Shown one piece after another: positions 35,771-44,412 of a stretch of 64,000 nt of DNA. How positions within the stretch are numbered: position 1 is the first letter of the stretch; each line of letters begins with the position of its first letter. This DNA is from Clostridiales bacterium (GTDB lineage: Bacteria; Bacillota; Clostridia; Oscillospirales; CAG-272), in assembly GCA_012840355.1 (NCBI GenBank), contig DULN01000011.1, positions 62,001 to 126,000 on the forward strand, in the 5' to 3' direction. The translations under genes and the position numbers were made by a program. The notes beneath the pieces were generated by a model. It was not told where the DNA came from. It did no database searches and saw only the letters and a list, made by a program, of their open reading frames with translations.

Positions 35771-35810
35771 AAAGCCTGCCACGCACGCGCGCATGGCAGG
35801 CTTTTTATTT
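35771..35810 (+). terminator. Intrinsic terminator after the Gfo/Idh/MocA gene
   Basis: AAAGCCTGCCA (35771-35781) pairs with TGGCAGGCTTT (35794-35804) around a 12-nt loop, then a T-rich run. A second stem CCCCGC/GCGGGG (about 35731-35764) precedes it. Confidence 0.85.
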
Positions 35811-35837
35811 ATCTCTTTTGGGCTTTTCGCCCGCTGG

Positions 35838-36536
35838 CTATTCTTTCGATTGATTTTTCAGCCCGCTGTAAATTATTGCGGCTTGCCACTCGGTTATGCG
35901 CAGGTTGCCGCCGACCGCTTTGTCGACAAATACCGAAGCTTCCTCTCCAAGCGTGCGCCCGCAGTTGTGGAGCGCGTATGCGATGTGAAATAGCCGGGGT
36001 TCGTCGGTCAAAAGCGCGCCGCCGCAGCCCGCGTATATGTCTGACCCCTCGGAGAATGTGTAAACGGCAAAATCGCAAAACTTTGTAAGCGTCCTGCCGG
36101 CGCCGCTAAACACCTGCCCGCCTGCCCAAATGATGAGCGGCACTCCGCGGCTTGAGAGCAGCCGGGAGGTTTCCTCAAGCCCAGAGACCACATTTGCGTC
36201 GAGCACCACGCATTTTATTAGCGGCTCAGCCACAAGCGCGGCTTTTATGTCGGTGGGCCCGGTTTTCTCGCCGCCGCATTCTATTGGCTTAGCTCCAGCT
36301 AGATTTGGCGAAAGGCGCACAATTTTCTCGGCACTAGCCGGCACCAAGACTACGTCGCCTTGGCAAACGCCCAAAGCGCACAGGGCGATCTCAAGCGCCA
36401 TGCTGCCGCTATAAAGCATTAGGCAATGTTTTGCGCCCATATGGCTTGCGAGAGCTTCCGCCGCCTTTTGCGAGTACGGGCCAATCGTCCCCCATATGCC
36501 GCTGTGCAGCACCTCTTTTAGCAACTCGAGGCTCAT
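35838..36536 (-). CDS. Truncated, catalytically degenerate DegT/DnrJ/EryC1/StrS paralogue
   Basis: 232-residue relative of the adjacent full-length aminotransferase. It aligns from LSSGIWG-type N-terminus through YSGSMALEIALCALGVCQGD and ends at TEWQAAIIYSGLKNQSK, so it covers only the large PLP domain and lacks the C-terminal small domain. The PLP-phosphate/pyridine Asp motif (DAAQ in the neighbour) reads IIWAGGQ (about residue 135), and the Schiff-base lysine motif (NTKNLTSGEGG in the neighbour) reads EGSDIYAGCGG (about residue 162), so no lysine is present to bind PLP. The frame is intact and its ATG directly follows the neighbour's TAA (TAAATG). It is therefore an expressed pseudoenzyme or partner subunit rather than decaying DNA, although early decay cannot be excluded. 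Confidence 0.75.
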   Translation of the reverse strand: MSLELLKEVLHSGIWGTIGPYSQKAAEALASHMGAKHCLMLYSGSMALEIALCALGVCQGDVVLVPASAEKIVRLSPNLAGAKPIECGGEKTGPTDIKAALVAEPLIKCVVLDANVVSGLEETSRLLSSRGVPLIIWAGGQVFSGAGRTLTKFCDFAVYTFSEGSDIYAGCGGALLTDEPRLFHIAYALHNCGRTLGEEASVFVDKAVGGNLRITEWQAAIIYSGLKNQSKE

Positions 36537-37742
36537 TTACCTTTCCTCCTTCCTCGACCGCGCAGCAAGCTCGCCGGCGTTTTCCCATACTTTTATAAGC
36601 GCGCGGGCGATGTCGTCCATGTCCTCGTAATCGGCTAAAAGTACCGACTGGAAAAGCCAGGCGCCTTCATAGTAGCCTGCTTTTTCAGCATTTTTGAGCG
36701 GAGAGTCGTCGATGTCCCCTCCAATCATTCGCCGCACCGCCTCGGTCTTAATAAACGGGAAGCTGTAAAGCGGCAGATAGCCCGCCGACAGCGGGACGCC
36801 TTCGGCTGCCACCGCGCGAAGCATAATGTCGCGCGATAGCCCTTTATCGGTCAAAGCGTCGCTGTCAAACCTCATTATGTAAAGGTGGTAAGCGTTAACC
36901 GTGACCTCTTTCTCGCGCATAAGCGGGCGTACAAATGGAAGGCCATGCAGCCGCGCGTCGAGGTATGCCGCCATGCGCTCTCTGGTGACAATTTCGCCAT
37001 CAAGCTTTTCAAGCTGCGAGGTGAGCACCGCCGCTTGCAGCTCGGTCATGCAGCTTTCAATAAAGTATTTTTCGTGACGCCCCTCAAGCATAGCGCGGAT
37101 GTTTTCGTAAAGCGCGTCGTCGTTTGTTGTGATAATCCCGCCCTCGCCAGAGGTGAGGTTTTTTGTGTTCTGGCAGGAAAACGCCGCCGCGGTGCCGTAT
37201 GCCCCAATGTCAACCCCGCGCCATTTTGCGCCGATCGCCTGCGCCGCGTCTATGATAAGGTGTATGCCTTTGCGGCTAGCAAGCTCGGACAGCCTGTCAA
37301 TCGAAGGCGGGCAGCCGCCGACCGCCACGGCGATTATCGCGCGCGTCTTCTGTGTTACCTTCGACTCGGCGGAGGCTGGGCAAATGTTGTATGTTTCAGT
37401 GTCAATATCGGCGAACACCGGCGTTGCGCCGACGAAAAGTATTGCCGACAGCGTCGCGACAAAAGTGTAGGGCGGAAGTATTACCTCGTCGCCGTAGCCG
37501 ATGCCTAGCCCCCTCAAAATCAGCTCGAGCGCTAGCGTGCCGCTTGATACCAGCACGGCATGCCGCGTGCCGGTGCGCTCTTCGAGCCGCCGCTCAAGCG
37601 CCGACGCAGCCTCGCCCCGGCATAGTTTGCCGGACAAAAAGGCGCGCTCGATTGCAGCCTCGTCGCGCTTGGATACGACCGGCCAGCCGGGGAAGGGCTT
37701 ATGCTTGACAGGATCGCCCCCAAAAATCGCAAGCTTGCTCAT
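36537..37742 (-). CDS. DegT/DnrJ/EryC1/StrS family aminotransferase
   Basis: 401-residue PLP enzyme that transaminates a keto-sugar or keto-cyclitol. Signatures: AVLVSSGTLALELILRGLGI, GDEVILPPYTFVATLSAIL, LIIDAAQAIGAKWRG (Asp about residue 166), FSCQNTKNLTSGEGGIITTN (PLP lysine about residue 192) and NAYHLYIMRF. The opening LAIFGGDPVKHKPFPGWPV is like members acting on scyllo-inosose and aminocyclitols, by recollection. Preceded 14 bp upstream by a sugar kinase gene and followed immediately by a degenerate paralogue. AAAGGAG lies upstream of the ATG. Confidence 0.92.
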   Translation of the reverse strand: MSKLAIFGGDPVKHKPFPGWPVVSKRDEAAIERAFLSGKLCRGEAASALERRLEERTGTRHAVLVSSGTLALELILRGLGIGYGDEVILPPYTFVATLSAILFVGATPVFADIDTETYNICPASAESKVTQKTRAIIAVAVGGCPPSIDRLSELASRKGIHLIIDAAQAIGAKWRGVDIGAYGTAAAFSCQNTKNLTSGEGGIITTNDDALYENIRAMLEGRHEKYFIESCMTELQAAVLTSQLEKLDGEIVTRERMAAYLDARLHGLPFVRPLMREKEVTVNAYHLYIMRFDSDALTDKGLSRDIMLRAVAAEGVPLSAGYLPLYSFPFIKTEAVRRMIGGDIDDSPLKNAEKAGYYEGAWLFQSVLLADYEDMDDIARALIKVWENAGELAARSRKEER

Positions 37743-37756
37743 TTACGCACTCTCCT

Positions 37757-38698
37757 TTAGCCTACATAAGAAGTTTCGCTAAAAAAATAGTCCCGCGCAT
37801 ACATCGCCGCGGCTTCCTCGGGCGAGACAGCCGGTGCCGCAACCACAAGTTCGGGGTAGCTTTGTCGGAGCATCCGCTCATACTCGCCACGGACAATCCC
37901 ATTTTTCAAAAGGACACTGCCATAGATGCCGACGCTTTTGTTCTCATAGTTTGGATTTACGGAGAGGAGCTTTCCAATTAGCTGTTTTGTGTAACCAGCA
38001 AGGTACCACGCCGCGCGCCTTAGTATCGATTGCGAAACTTTGTCGCCGCGCTGCGCCGCCTCCGCCACAGCCTCGGCGAATGGCGCAATTTCAGGCGGCT
38101 GCTCGCCATAGAATACCCCGATTAGCTCTCGCATTGCCCCGCAACCGAAAAATGACGGCAGGATTTTTGTTAGCTCCGTAGGCTCGCCCACCCTGTCATA
38201 TGCGCGCAGCGCTGCTTTGATGCCGGACAGCGCGATATAGTAGCCGCTGCCCTCGTCGCCAGTCAGCCTGCCCCAGCCGCCGGCTGTGTAAAGCTTGCCA
38301 AACCTGTCGCATGCAAGCCCCATCGCGCCGGTGCCACTAATCATCACTACTCCTTCGCCGCCCCGAGTGTGCCCGTATAGCGCCATGAAAGCATCGCTGC
38401 GCATTACAAGGTGCAGTTTCGCAGCAAGCTTTGAGCGAAAGATTGCCTCAAACTCCGCAGCCTTCGGGTTTTCCGCTCCTTCGTCGAGCGAGCAGTCGCC
38501 AAACCCCACAAAAAGCTCTCCGGCTCCGGGGCAAAGTGAGGCGATAGCCGAGGCAAGAGTTTCCGCCGCCTCGCCGACGCTTCCGAAATTGTAATTTGTA
38601 CCGCCTGTGACGGCTTTTGCTGCAAGCTCGCCGGTTAATGTGTACGCGGCTAACGCGGTTTTAGAGCCGCCGCCGTCGACTCCGACTATGTATTCCAT
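37757..38698 (-). CDS. BadF/BadG/BcrA/BcrD-type ATPase, N-acetylglucosamine kinase-like
   Basis: 313-residue ASKHA-fold kinase. The phosphate-1 loop is YIVGVDGGGSKTALAAYTL, with GTNYNFGSVGEAAETLASAI after it; VVMISGTGAMGLACDRFG is the phosphate-2 loop and GWGRLTGDEGSGYYIALSGI the typical kinase motif. Related proteins phosphorylate GlcNAc or glucosamine. First gene of a three-gene operon with the DegT aminotransferase and its degenerate partner, so the pathway handles an amino sugar. The ATG at 38698 follows GGAGG; an open frame extends upstream but has no ribosome site. Confidence 0.85.
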   Translation of the reverse strand: MEYIVGVDGGGSKTALAAYTLTGELAAKAVTGGTNYNFGSVGEAAETLASAIASLCPGAGELFVGFGDCSLDEGAENPKAAEFEAIFRSKLAAKLHLVMRSDAFMALYGHTRGGEGVVMISGTGAMGLACDRFGKLYTAGGWGRLTGDEGSGYYIALSGIKAALRAYDRVGEPTELTKILPSFFGCGAMRELIGVFYGEQPPEIAPFAEAVAEAAQRGDKVSQSILRRAAWYLAGYTKQLIGKLLSVNPNYENKSVGIYGSVLLKNGIVRGEYERMLRQSYPELVVAAPAVSPEEAAAMYARDYFFSETSYVG

Positions 38699-38725
38699 CG
38701 CCGCCTCCTTCCAGCCTCTGTAAAA

Positions 38726-38754
38726 ATTATATAAAAATAGCGCCCGCCAGTCTA
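38726..38754 (-). promoter_or_regulatory. Promoter of the kinase-DegT operon
   Basis: Minus-strand TAGACT (38754-38749), 17-bp spacer, TATAAT (38731-38726). The -35 is imperfect. The divergent ceramidase promoter lies only 40 bp away. Confidence 0.6.
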
Positions 38755-38794
38755 TAGCTTTATAAACTTTTATAGCATAAATTTTGCGCATCGG

Positions 38795-38823
38795 TTGACT
38801 TGCCGTGCCGCGCAGTATAAAAT
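38795..38823 (+). promoter_or_regulatory. Promoter of the ceramidase-like gene
   Basis: TTGACT (38795-38800), 17-bp spacer, TAAAAT (38818-38823). It is divergent from the kinase-DegT promoter, which suggests joint control of both units. Confidence 0.7.
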
Positions 38824-38855
38824 TGGAAAAAGCAAAGCAAAGAAAGGTGGTTGCA

Positions 38856-40169
38856 ATGCCAAAACTGAAATGCGGGTTTGCACAGAGGGAAATAACGCCG
38901 GCGCGACCCGGCTCGGTTTTCCTTGACGGCTACGGGTTCAGGCTCACGCCCGCAGAGGGCGTCCGCGACCCGCTTTACGTCAAAGCTTGCGCGCTCGAGT
39001 GCGGGGGCGACCGGTTTGTGATATTTTCATTTGACCTTTGCGGCATGTCGCCAGCGGTATATGACTATGTAGCCGGACATATAGAGGAAATGACAGGCAT
39101 GCGGCGCGAGCGGTTCGCGCTCGCCTGCACGCATACGCACGCCGGGCCTGCTTGCGGTGTGCTAGACGGGCTGCCGATAAATTGGGACTGGCTCGCGTCG
39201 GTAGCTTCCGCCGCGGCCGACGCGGCGGAGGAAGCGTTTAGCACCGCGGCGGCGGGCAGGTTTAAAACCGCGGTATGTGGAGAGTTTACCCTCTCGCATA
39301 ACCGCCGCGGACGCGAGCCTATCGACAGGCGCATCAGGGCTGCGGTATTTGTCGCGGAGGACGGCACGGTGCGCGGGATAATCGCAAACCTCGCATGCCA
39401 CCCGGTGACAAACAAGTCGATGAATATCTCCGCCGACTATCCCTCGGTGCTAACAGAACAGGCAAAAATTCGGTTCCCCGGCGTGCCGGCGATATTCCTT
39501 TGCGGGCGCGGCGCGGATATAAACCCGTCGCCAAGCGCGGGGCAAAGCTTCGAGGAGCAGCTTCTGGCATTGGGCGGCGAGCTTTCTGGAAGCGTTTTAA
39601 GCTATGCCGGCACCGTACAGGGCTGGGAAGGGAAGGCATCGGATACAAGGCTACTTTCAAGCTACAAGCTCGCTCGTGTCCCGATGAAGCCGTTCAACGA
39701 GCCGGAGTATTACATCGAAAAAATAAAAAGCCTCACTTATACCTACAGAACCGAAAAAGACCCGGTTATGAAGCATTACCACCTCCGCGAGCTGGACTGG
39801 CACCGCGCGATGCTGAAAAAGAGGCTCGCGGGCAGCCCGCCGGAGATGGTTGTGCCGCTGCAGCTTTTGTTGATTGAAAACATCTCTGCGTTTGCGATGC
39901 TGCCGTTTGAGGTGCTGACGCTCACTGGCAACAAAGTAGAAGCGATGATGCTCAGGCTTGGATTCAGCCCTGAAGCGATATTTGTCTCCGGCTGTGCCAA
40001 CTCTACAAACGGCTATCTTGCGCCGGTAGAGGAGCTCCCGTTCGGCGGTTATGAGGTATCGGGCGCGGCGCATTGGTACGGCATGCCCGAATGCGGTAAA
40101 GAAAGCGAACCAGCGGTTCTGGAGTGCCTGGTGAGCATGGCAGCCGAGCTTTCATTAAGAAGTTTATGA
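38856..40169 (+). CDS. Neutral/alkaline non-lysosomal ceramidase N-terminal domain-like protein
   Basis: 437-residue protein of the ceramidase-N superfamily: KCGFAQREITPARPGSVFLD at the start, RERFALACTHTHAGPACGV (zinc-ligand histidines, about residues 90-105) and IIANLACHPVTNKSMNISAD then FLCGRGADINPS. True ceramidases have a signal peptide and a C-terminal domain; this one has neither, so it is a cytoplasmic, short family member whose substrate is likely a sugar-containing amide or ester and not ceramide. The ATG at 38856 follows AAAGGTGG. Opposite an amino-sugar operon, and closed by two overlapping inverted repeats. Confidence 0.78.
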   Translation: MPKLKCGFAQREITPARPGSVFLDGYGFRLTPAEGVRDPLYVKACALECGGDRFVIFSFDLCGMSPAVYDYVAGHIEEMTGMRRERFALACTHTHAGPACGVLDGLPINWDWLASVASAAADAAEEAFSTAAAGRFKTAVCGEFTLSHNRRGREPIDRRIRAAVFVAEDGTVRGIIANLACHPVTNKSMNISADYPSVLTEQAKIRFPGVPAIFLCGRGADINPSPSAGQSFEEQLLALGGELSGSVLSYAGTVQGWEGKASDTRLLSSYKLARVPMKPFNEPEYYIEKIKSLTYTYRTEKDPVMKHYHLRELDWHRAMLKKRLAGSPPEMVVPLQLLLIENISAFAMLPFEVLTLTGNKVEAMMLRLGFSPEAIFVSGCANSTNGYLAPVEELPFGGYEVSGAAHWYGMPECGKESEPAVLECLVSMAAELSLRSL

Positions 40170-40175
40170 AAGGGC

Positions 40176-40207
40176 GTGGGGAAAATATTTTCAAAAAGTT
40201 TCCCCAC
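40176..40207 (+). repeat. GGGAAACTTTT inverted repeat, copy 3
   Basis: GTGGGGAAAATATTTTCAAAAAGTTTCCCCAC outline with the outer GTGGGGAA/TTCCCCAC arms intact at 40176 and 40207; 6 bp after the ceramidase-like gene stop. Confidence 0.75.
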
Positions 40208-40241
40208 AAAAAAAGCTCCGTTTAAAACGGAGCTATCTTTT
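40208..40241. terminator. Bidirectional terminator between convergent genes
   Basis: AGCTCCGTTT (40214-40223) and AAACGGAGCT (40225-40234) form a near-perfect palindrome with an A run before and a T run after, so it can stop transcription from both sides: the ceramidase-like gene and the MutS-core operon. Confidence 0.8.
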
Positions 40242-41729
40242 TCACACAGCGTTGATCCTGTAGCCCTCGTCGGTGGCGAGCAGCTTTACGCGGTTTGGGT
40301 CTACGCGCTCGAACAGGCCGAGCAGGTGTGTGACGAATATGAATTTGGCGCCGGTGCGCGGCAGTATATCGAGTATATCGGCTATCGCCTCGGTGCCCTC
40401 GCTGTACGCCGTGGTCTGGAAGGTTTCGTTTAGGAGTATCAGCGAGTAAGGCTGCAGCGAGTCGATAATCTCGGCGACCTGCCTGACCTCGCCGTCAAAC
40501 CGCCCGGCTGCGTCGCTTGAGCGGAAATCCTCTTCGGCAGAAGAGAAATGCGAGAATATGCCGCCGCGCAAGCTCATGCGCGCTCGCTCGGCACAGACGG
40601 GCAGCCCCGCCTGCATGAAAAGCTGCGCAATCCCGACGGAGCGCAAAAACACCGTTTTGCCTGTATTGTTTTTGCCGCGCACGATGATGCCCTCTCGCGA
40701 CGAGTCAAGCGTTATGCTGTTGGGCACAATCTCGTCGGCGCGTTTTCCCTCGGCGGCAAGTATAAGGTCGCGCACGTTTTGCAACTCGATAGTGTCAAAA
40801 TGGGCGGGTAGCGGCTCGGGCGTAGTTAGCGTCAGCCCGCGCTCGCTCGCGAACTCGCAGTATTGCAGCGCCGCTTCGTAAAACAAAAGCTCGCGCGAGA
40901 TGCCGTAAAAGTTTTCGTATATCCCCTCGGTAATCTGCGTCAGCGCCGCGTCAATACGCGTGAGCGCGCAAGACAGCGCATATGCCGCATCTTCACCCGA
41001 GTAGTCCTCGACGTCATCGTCGGCGTCGTCGACAAGATCTAAGTTTATCTCAGCCGAGCCGTCGCCTTCCTTTTTGCGCGAGAACAGCCTCATAAAAGCA
41101 TTCTGCTTGCCCTCGCGCAGCGTTATATCGCAAAGCTCAGCCTCGACAAGCCGCAGCGTCGCGTCAAAGCCAATCTCGACCCCATAAGCGTAGTCTTCGA
41201 GCGTGCGGTACTGGAAAAGCTCGGCGACCCGCACGACCTCGGCAAGCGAGTTGTTGGTTAGCATCTCTTCGCAATACCCGCGCATCGAGCAAAGGCCCTC
41301 GGACTTTATGTCGTATTTTTTAAGCGTTTCAAGCAGCGACGAGTAAAACGACACGATAGTGCTCGGGAACATCGCGGTAATCTTAAGCGACGAAAAGGTG
41401 CGCGCAAGCAGCGCCTCCGGGCTCTGCGACGGGCCTGCCGAGGCGCTTTGACGTAGTTCGCGCCAGTCGCTTTTTATTTTGTCGTAGCGCGTAAAATGCA
41501 GTTGCAGGTCGGCGAAAAGCCCCGGGAACTCGCGCAGGTCGGTAAGAATCTGTTGCCTGTAGATAATATTCTCAACCGATTGGAGCGGGTGCGAGAGGAC
41601 CTCCAAAAAATAGTCGGCGCGGCGCTTGTCGGGGCAGAAGGCTGCGGCGGCTCGGTCAACTGAAAGGTCGTATAGCGCGCCGGTAGCCACCGGTTCCTCG
41701 TGTGTTTTATAAAGCAAGCTGAAGCTCAT
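40242..41729 (-). CDS. MutS-core ATPase B (stand-alone MutS lever/ATPase protein)
   Basis: 495-residue protein carrying the helical lever/clamp part and ATPase domain of MutS, without the mismatch-recognition domains I and II. Walker A is VRGKNNTGKTVFLRSVGIAQ (about residue 350). The Walker B region reads YSLILLNETFQTTAYSEGTE where MutS proteins have LxDExGRGT, so the Asp is Asn while the Glu remains. An H-loop FVTHLLGLFERV follows. A central acidic loop (DLVDDADDDVEDY) is unusual. It overlaps the end of the upstream homologue by 4 bp (ATGA). The pair resembles uncharacterised MutS-like pairs of Firmicutes. Confidence 0.75.
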   Translation of the reverse strand: MSFSLLYKTHEEPVATGALYDLSVDRAAAAFCPDKRRADYFLEVLSHPLQSVENIIYRQQILTDLREFPGLFADLQLHFTRYDKIKSDWRELRQSASAGPSQSPEALLARTFSSLKITAMFPSTIVSFYSSLLETLKKYDIKSEGLCSMRGYCEEMLTNNSLAEVVRVAELFQYRTLEDYAYGVEIGFDATLRLVEAELCDITLREGKQNAFMRLFSRKKEGDGSAEINLDLVDDADDDVEDYSGEDAAYALSCALTRIDAALTQITEGIYENFYGISRELLFYEAALQYCEFASERGLTLTTPEPLPAHFDTIELQNVRDLILAAEGKRADEIVPNSITLDSSREGIIVRGKNNTGKTVFLRSVGIAQLFMQAGLPVCAERARMSLRGGIFSHFSSAEEDFRSSDAAGRFDGEVRQVAEIIDSLQPYSLILLNETFQTTAYSEGTEAIADILDILPRTGAKFIFVTHLLGLFERVDPNRVKLLATDEGYRINAV

Positions 41730-43171
41730 TTTTTCGGAAACCTCTTTTCAAGCGCCTCGCGTGTCAGGCCGTATTTTTTGAGAACGTCGCGCGCGAACGA
41801 GCCGCTGACCGCGCGCTTGCGCTCGACTTTATAGGTGCGGCGGTTGTTGTCCTCAGGGTCTATCACGACGTTTAAGAACGGCACGCCGTGGTCCGTCACG
41901 CCGTGGTGGTGCGTTATATATACGCCGAAAATTTTGCGGTCGAACATTTCTTGCGCGAGCTTCTGCGTCTGCTCGACTGCGCGCTCCTCGCTCGTCGTCG
42001 CGTAAGTTTCGTTAAAGAGCGCCATCGCGTTGCCGTCGGCAGAGGCGAGGATTTCGTTTACCCGGTCGGACTCGTCGAAATACCTGCCTTTGTTTTCAAA
42101 CCGCTCGTCGCGCGGGAAGTGGGTATAAACGCACGAAGGCGGCCACACTTCGGCGGACCGGCAGGGCATCGGCGCGCCCCAGAGCAAAAACACCGCCGAA
42201 ACTCCGACTGCGCGCAGGTAAGTAGTCTTACCGCCGCCGTTCGCGCCGGTGAGGTAGAAAAACGGCTCCTCGGGCGTAAACTCTATGTCGTTCGGCACGA
42301 TGTTTGTGACGTTCTTTGCGAGCAGCGTGATGTCGTATGCGTCGCGCACGCGGTAATAACGGCTGTCCGCAAGCTTTGGATATGTGAGCGGTATCCCCGC
42401 CTCGCGCACGCGGTCAAAAAGCTTCGCCAGCGCAAGGTAGAATCCCAGCTCCGCGCGATATGCCAGCACTCCGCGGTCGTAAAGGTGCGAGTAGTCCGAG
42501 CGGAACTTTTTAAACTCCGCGAAAAGCGAAGGGTAAAGCCTCGCCGCCGCGCCGATTATCGCGGGCGAGAGGCTCCTTGGCGGAGCTGACGGCAGCTCAA
42601 GCGGCCCGATGCCAAGCTCGCTTGCGCGCTGCTTTAGGTTTTCAATATATGTCGGCTTTTTGCCGGGGAAAAGGCGGCACTTTTCGCCGTCAATCTTTAG
42701 AACGTTGTACTGCAGCTGCGCCATGGCGGGGAACAGCTTGTCCACAGCCGCCGCCAGCGAAGCAAAGCGCTGGGTGTCGCACTCGTTGGCAAAGTAAGCC
42801 GAAAAACCAGAGCATAGCGTTCCGTTGCCCATCGGCTTTGCCGCGCGGCGCATAAAGTCGCGGTACTCGTACATCAGCGTGACAAAAATGGCGCACCGTT
42901 CGCTTTCGCATTTGGCGGCTGCGAGCTGCGCGTCGAGCCTAGACAGCGTCGAGACGCTCTTATGCAGCGCCGTAAAATGCGCGCGGACCGCCGGGTCTTC
43001 GAGCGAACGGAAGACGTCGTGGCGCGCGAGTATGTCGTCCGGCCCGCAAGCCGCAGAGGATACAAGTATCGAGTCGCGCTTTAGCAGCTGGGTAAGCTGC
43101 AAATCGTCAAATACGTGCGGCGGTATCGGTTTGCCGCCTTTCCCTTTTAGGTAAAGCAAACTCGGTAGCAT
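41726..43171 (-). CDS. MutS-core ATPase A (partner of the downstream homologue)
   Basis: 481-residue homologue of the next gene, again without an N-terminal mismatch-binding domain. Walker A is YLTGANGGGKTTYLRAVGVS (about residue 310), Walker B ALFNETYATTSEERA with the same Asp-to-Asn change, and H-loop VYITHHHGVTDHGVP. The first 300 residues are helical lever-like sequence. The two proteins probably form a heterodimer, since MutS-type ATPases pair through composite ATP sites. Role unknown: recombination control, ribosome or nucleoid rescue as for MutS2, or something else. ATG at 43171; no clear promoter, a GGGAAACTTTT repeat lies just upstream. Confidence 0.75.
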   Translation of the reverse strand: MLPSLLYLKGKGGKPIPPHVFDDLQLTQLLKRDSILVSSAACGPDDILARHDVFRSLEDPAVRAHFTALHKSVSTLSRLDAQLAAAKCESERCAIFVTLMYEYRDFMRRAAKPMGNGTLCSGFSAYFANECDTQRFASLAAAVDKLFPAMAQLQYNVLKIDGEKCRLFPGKKPTYIENLKQRASELGIGPLELPSAPPRSLSPAIIGAAARLYPSLFAEFKKFRSDYSHLYDRGVLAYRAELGFYLALAKLFDRVREAGIPLTYPKLADSRYYRVRDAYDITLLAKNVTNIVPNDIEFTPEEPFFYLTGANGGGKTTYLRAVGVSAVFLLWGAPMPCRSAEVWPPSCVYTHFPRDERFENKGRYFDESDRVNEILASADGNAMALFNETYATTSEERAVEQTQKLAQEMFDRKIFGVYITHHHGVTDHGVPFLNVVIDPEDNNRRTYKVERKRAVSGSFARDVLKKYGLTREALEKRFPKK

Positions 43172-43200
43172 ATTCTTTACGTTTAATTTAATTTATTTTC

Positions 43201-43232
43201 GTGGGGAAACTTTTTCCTAAAAGTTTCCCCAC
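43201..43232 (+). repeat. GGGAAACTTTT inverted repeat, copy 4 (best conserved)
   Basis: GTGGGGAAACTTTT (43201-43214) pairs perfectly with AAAAGTTTCCCCAC (43219-43232): 14 bp with a 4-nt loop. It sits between two minus-strand genes, after the SPFH gene stop and before the MutS-core operon. Confidence 0.85.
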
Positions 43233-43265
43233 GCCTTCAAAACTTCTATCTCAGCCTATATGGTA

Positions 43266-44180
43266 TCAGTCAGCCTGCGCTGCGCTATTGGTCTGGTTGC
43301 TACTGGATTGCGTGTTTTCGCCAGAGCCAAAATTCAGTATAGGAAGGATGCCGTCGGCACCGTAAATCTGAGGCAGCTCGCCGTTCCAGCGCTGAGCCTC
43401 AAGGTAGCGGATGAGCGCTTCGGTAAGCGAGGCGGCGATTTTCTCGTTGGCTTCGGCTTCGGCCTGCGCGCGGGTCGTGCGGGCGTACGCGTCTGCCTCA
43501 GCCTCGATTTTCTGAACGTCCGCCTCGGCTTTCGCAGCTATAACCTTGCGCTCGGCTTCTTTTTCGGCCTCAAGCACTTTCTGCTCCTGCTCGATAGCAG
43601 CTTTGAGCTTCGACTGCTCGGCGACCTGCTTGGCTTCGACCGCGTCGGTGAACACGTCGGTAAAGTCGATGTCCTCGATAGAGATATTGAGCAGCTCGAT
43701 GCCGTACTTTTTCATCTCAGGCCGCAGAAGCTCGGCAATCTCGTCTGACAGATTTGCGCGCTTTGCCACAAGGTTTTCGGCGCTATATTGTGCGAACACA
43801 GCTTTCACGTTCTCGTAAAGCCTGGGCTGAATGACCGTCGTATAGTAAGCGGCGCCGACGTTGCGGTAAAGGTTTTGCGATGTCTCGCGGTCGACGCTGA
43901 AGTTGATGGACACGATTACGTCAACCTGCTGGATGTCGGATGAGAACGCCTGGGTTATGACGGTTTCCTTTTGTGCGCGGTTGTCCATTTTTATGACTTT
44001 TTGCCACGGCAGCTTAAAGTGGATGCCTTCGTCGAGCACATAGCTTTCAACTTTGCCGAAGGTGGTGACGACGCCGGTATGGCCGGTCGGCACGGTTACC
44101 ACCATCGACGTGCTAAGGGACGCCGCCGCCAAAATGGCAAGCACCAGGACAACGATCGTTACTACTTTTCTCCTTCTCAT
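43266..44180 (-). CDS. SPFH/prohibitin-family membrane protein
   Basis: 304-residue membrane-anchored protein. N-terminal transmembrane helix (VVTIVVLVLAILAAASLSTS), SPFH domain (VPTGHTGVVTTFGKVESYVL to about residue 190) and a long coiled coil rich in Ala, Glu and Lys (residues 190-265, e.g. KAAIEQEQKVLEAEKEAERK), then a Ser/Asn/Gln-rich tail. Such proteins form large membrane rings and often assist FtsH or organise membrane domains; no FtsH or NfeD gene is adjacent. Start ATG at 44180. It is convergent with nothing and upstream of the MutS pair on the same strand. Confidence 0.88.
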   Translation of the reverse strand: MRRRKVVTIVVLVLAILAAASLSTSMVVTVPTGHTGVVTTFGKVESYVLDEGIHFKLPWQKVIKMDNRAQKETVITQAFSSDIQQVDVIVSINFSVDRETSQNLYRNVGAAYYTTVIQPRLYENVKAVFAQYSAENLVAKRANLSDEIAELLRPEMKKYGIELLNISIEDIDFTDVFTDAVEAKQVAEQSKLKAAIEQEQKVLEAEKEAERKVIAAKAEADVQKIEAEADAYARTTRAQAEAEANEKIAASLTEALIRYLEAQRWNGELPQIYGADGILPILNFGSGENTQSSSNQTNSAAQAD

Positions 44181-44343
44181 TATGTAGCGTATCCTCCTAA
44201 AATATTATAGCTTGTTGCCAAAAGGGTAAATGACGCTTCGTACTATCCATATTGATATTAACTTATTTAACCCCGGCTTTCAATAGCATTTTACGAAACA
44301 TTTTGTTAACAGGGGAAATACCTCATAGCATGATGAGTTTCGC

Positions 44344-44372
44344 TTGACGCGGTGCTGGTTAAGAGGTATAAT
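44344..44372 (+). promoter_or_regulatory. Promoter before SGNH hydrolase-recA-recX
   Basis: TTGACG (44344-44349), 17-bp spacer, TATAAT (44367-44372). The first start codon is 41 bp on. A LexA-type box (GAAC/GTTC dyad) is not evident here. Confidence 0.78.
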
Positions 44373-44412
44373 CGATATATTAGGATATTAATTGTAGAAA
44401 GAGGGCAAGGCT

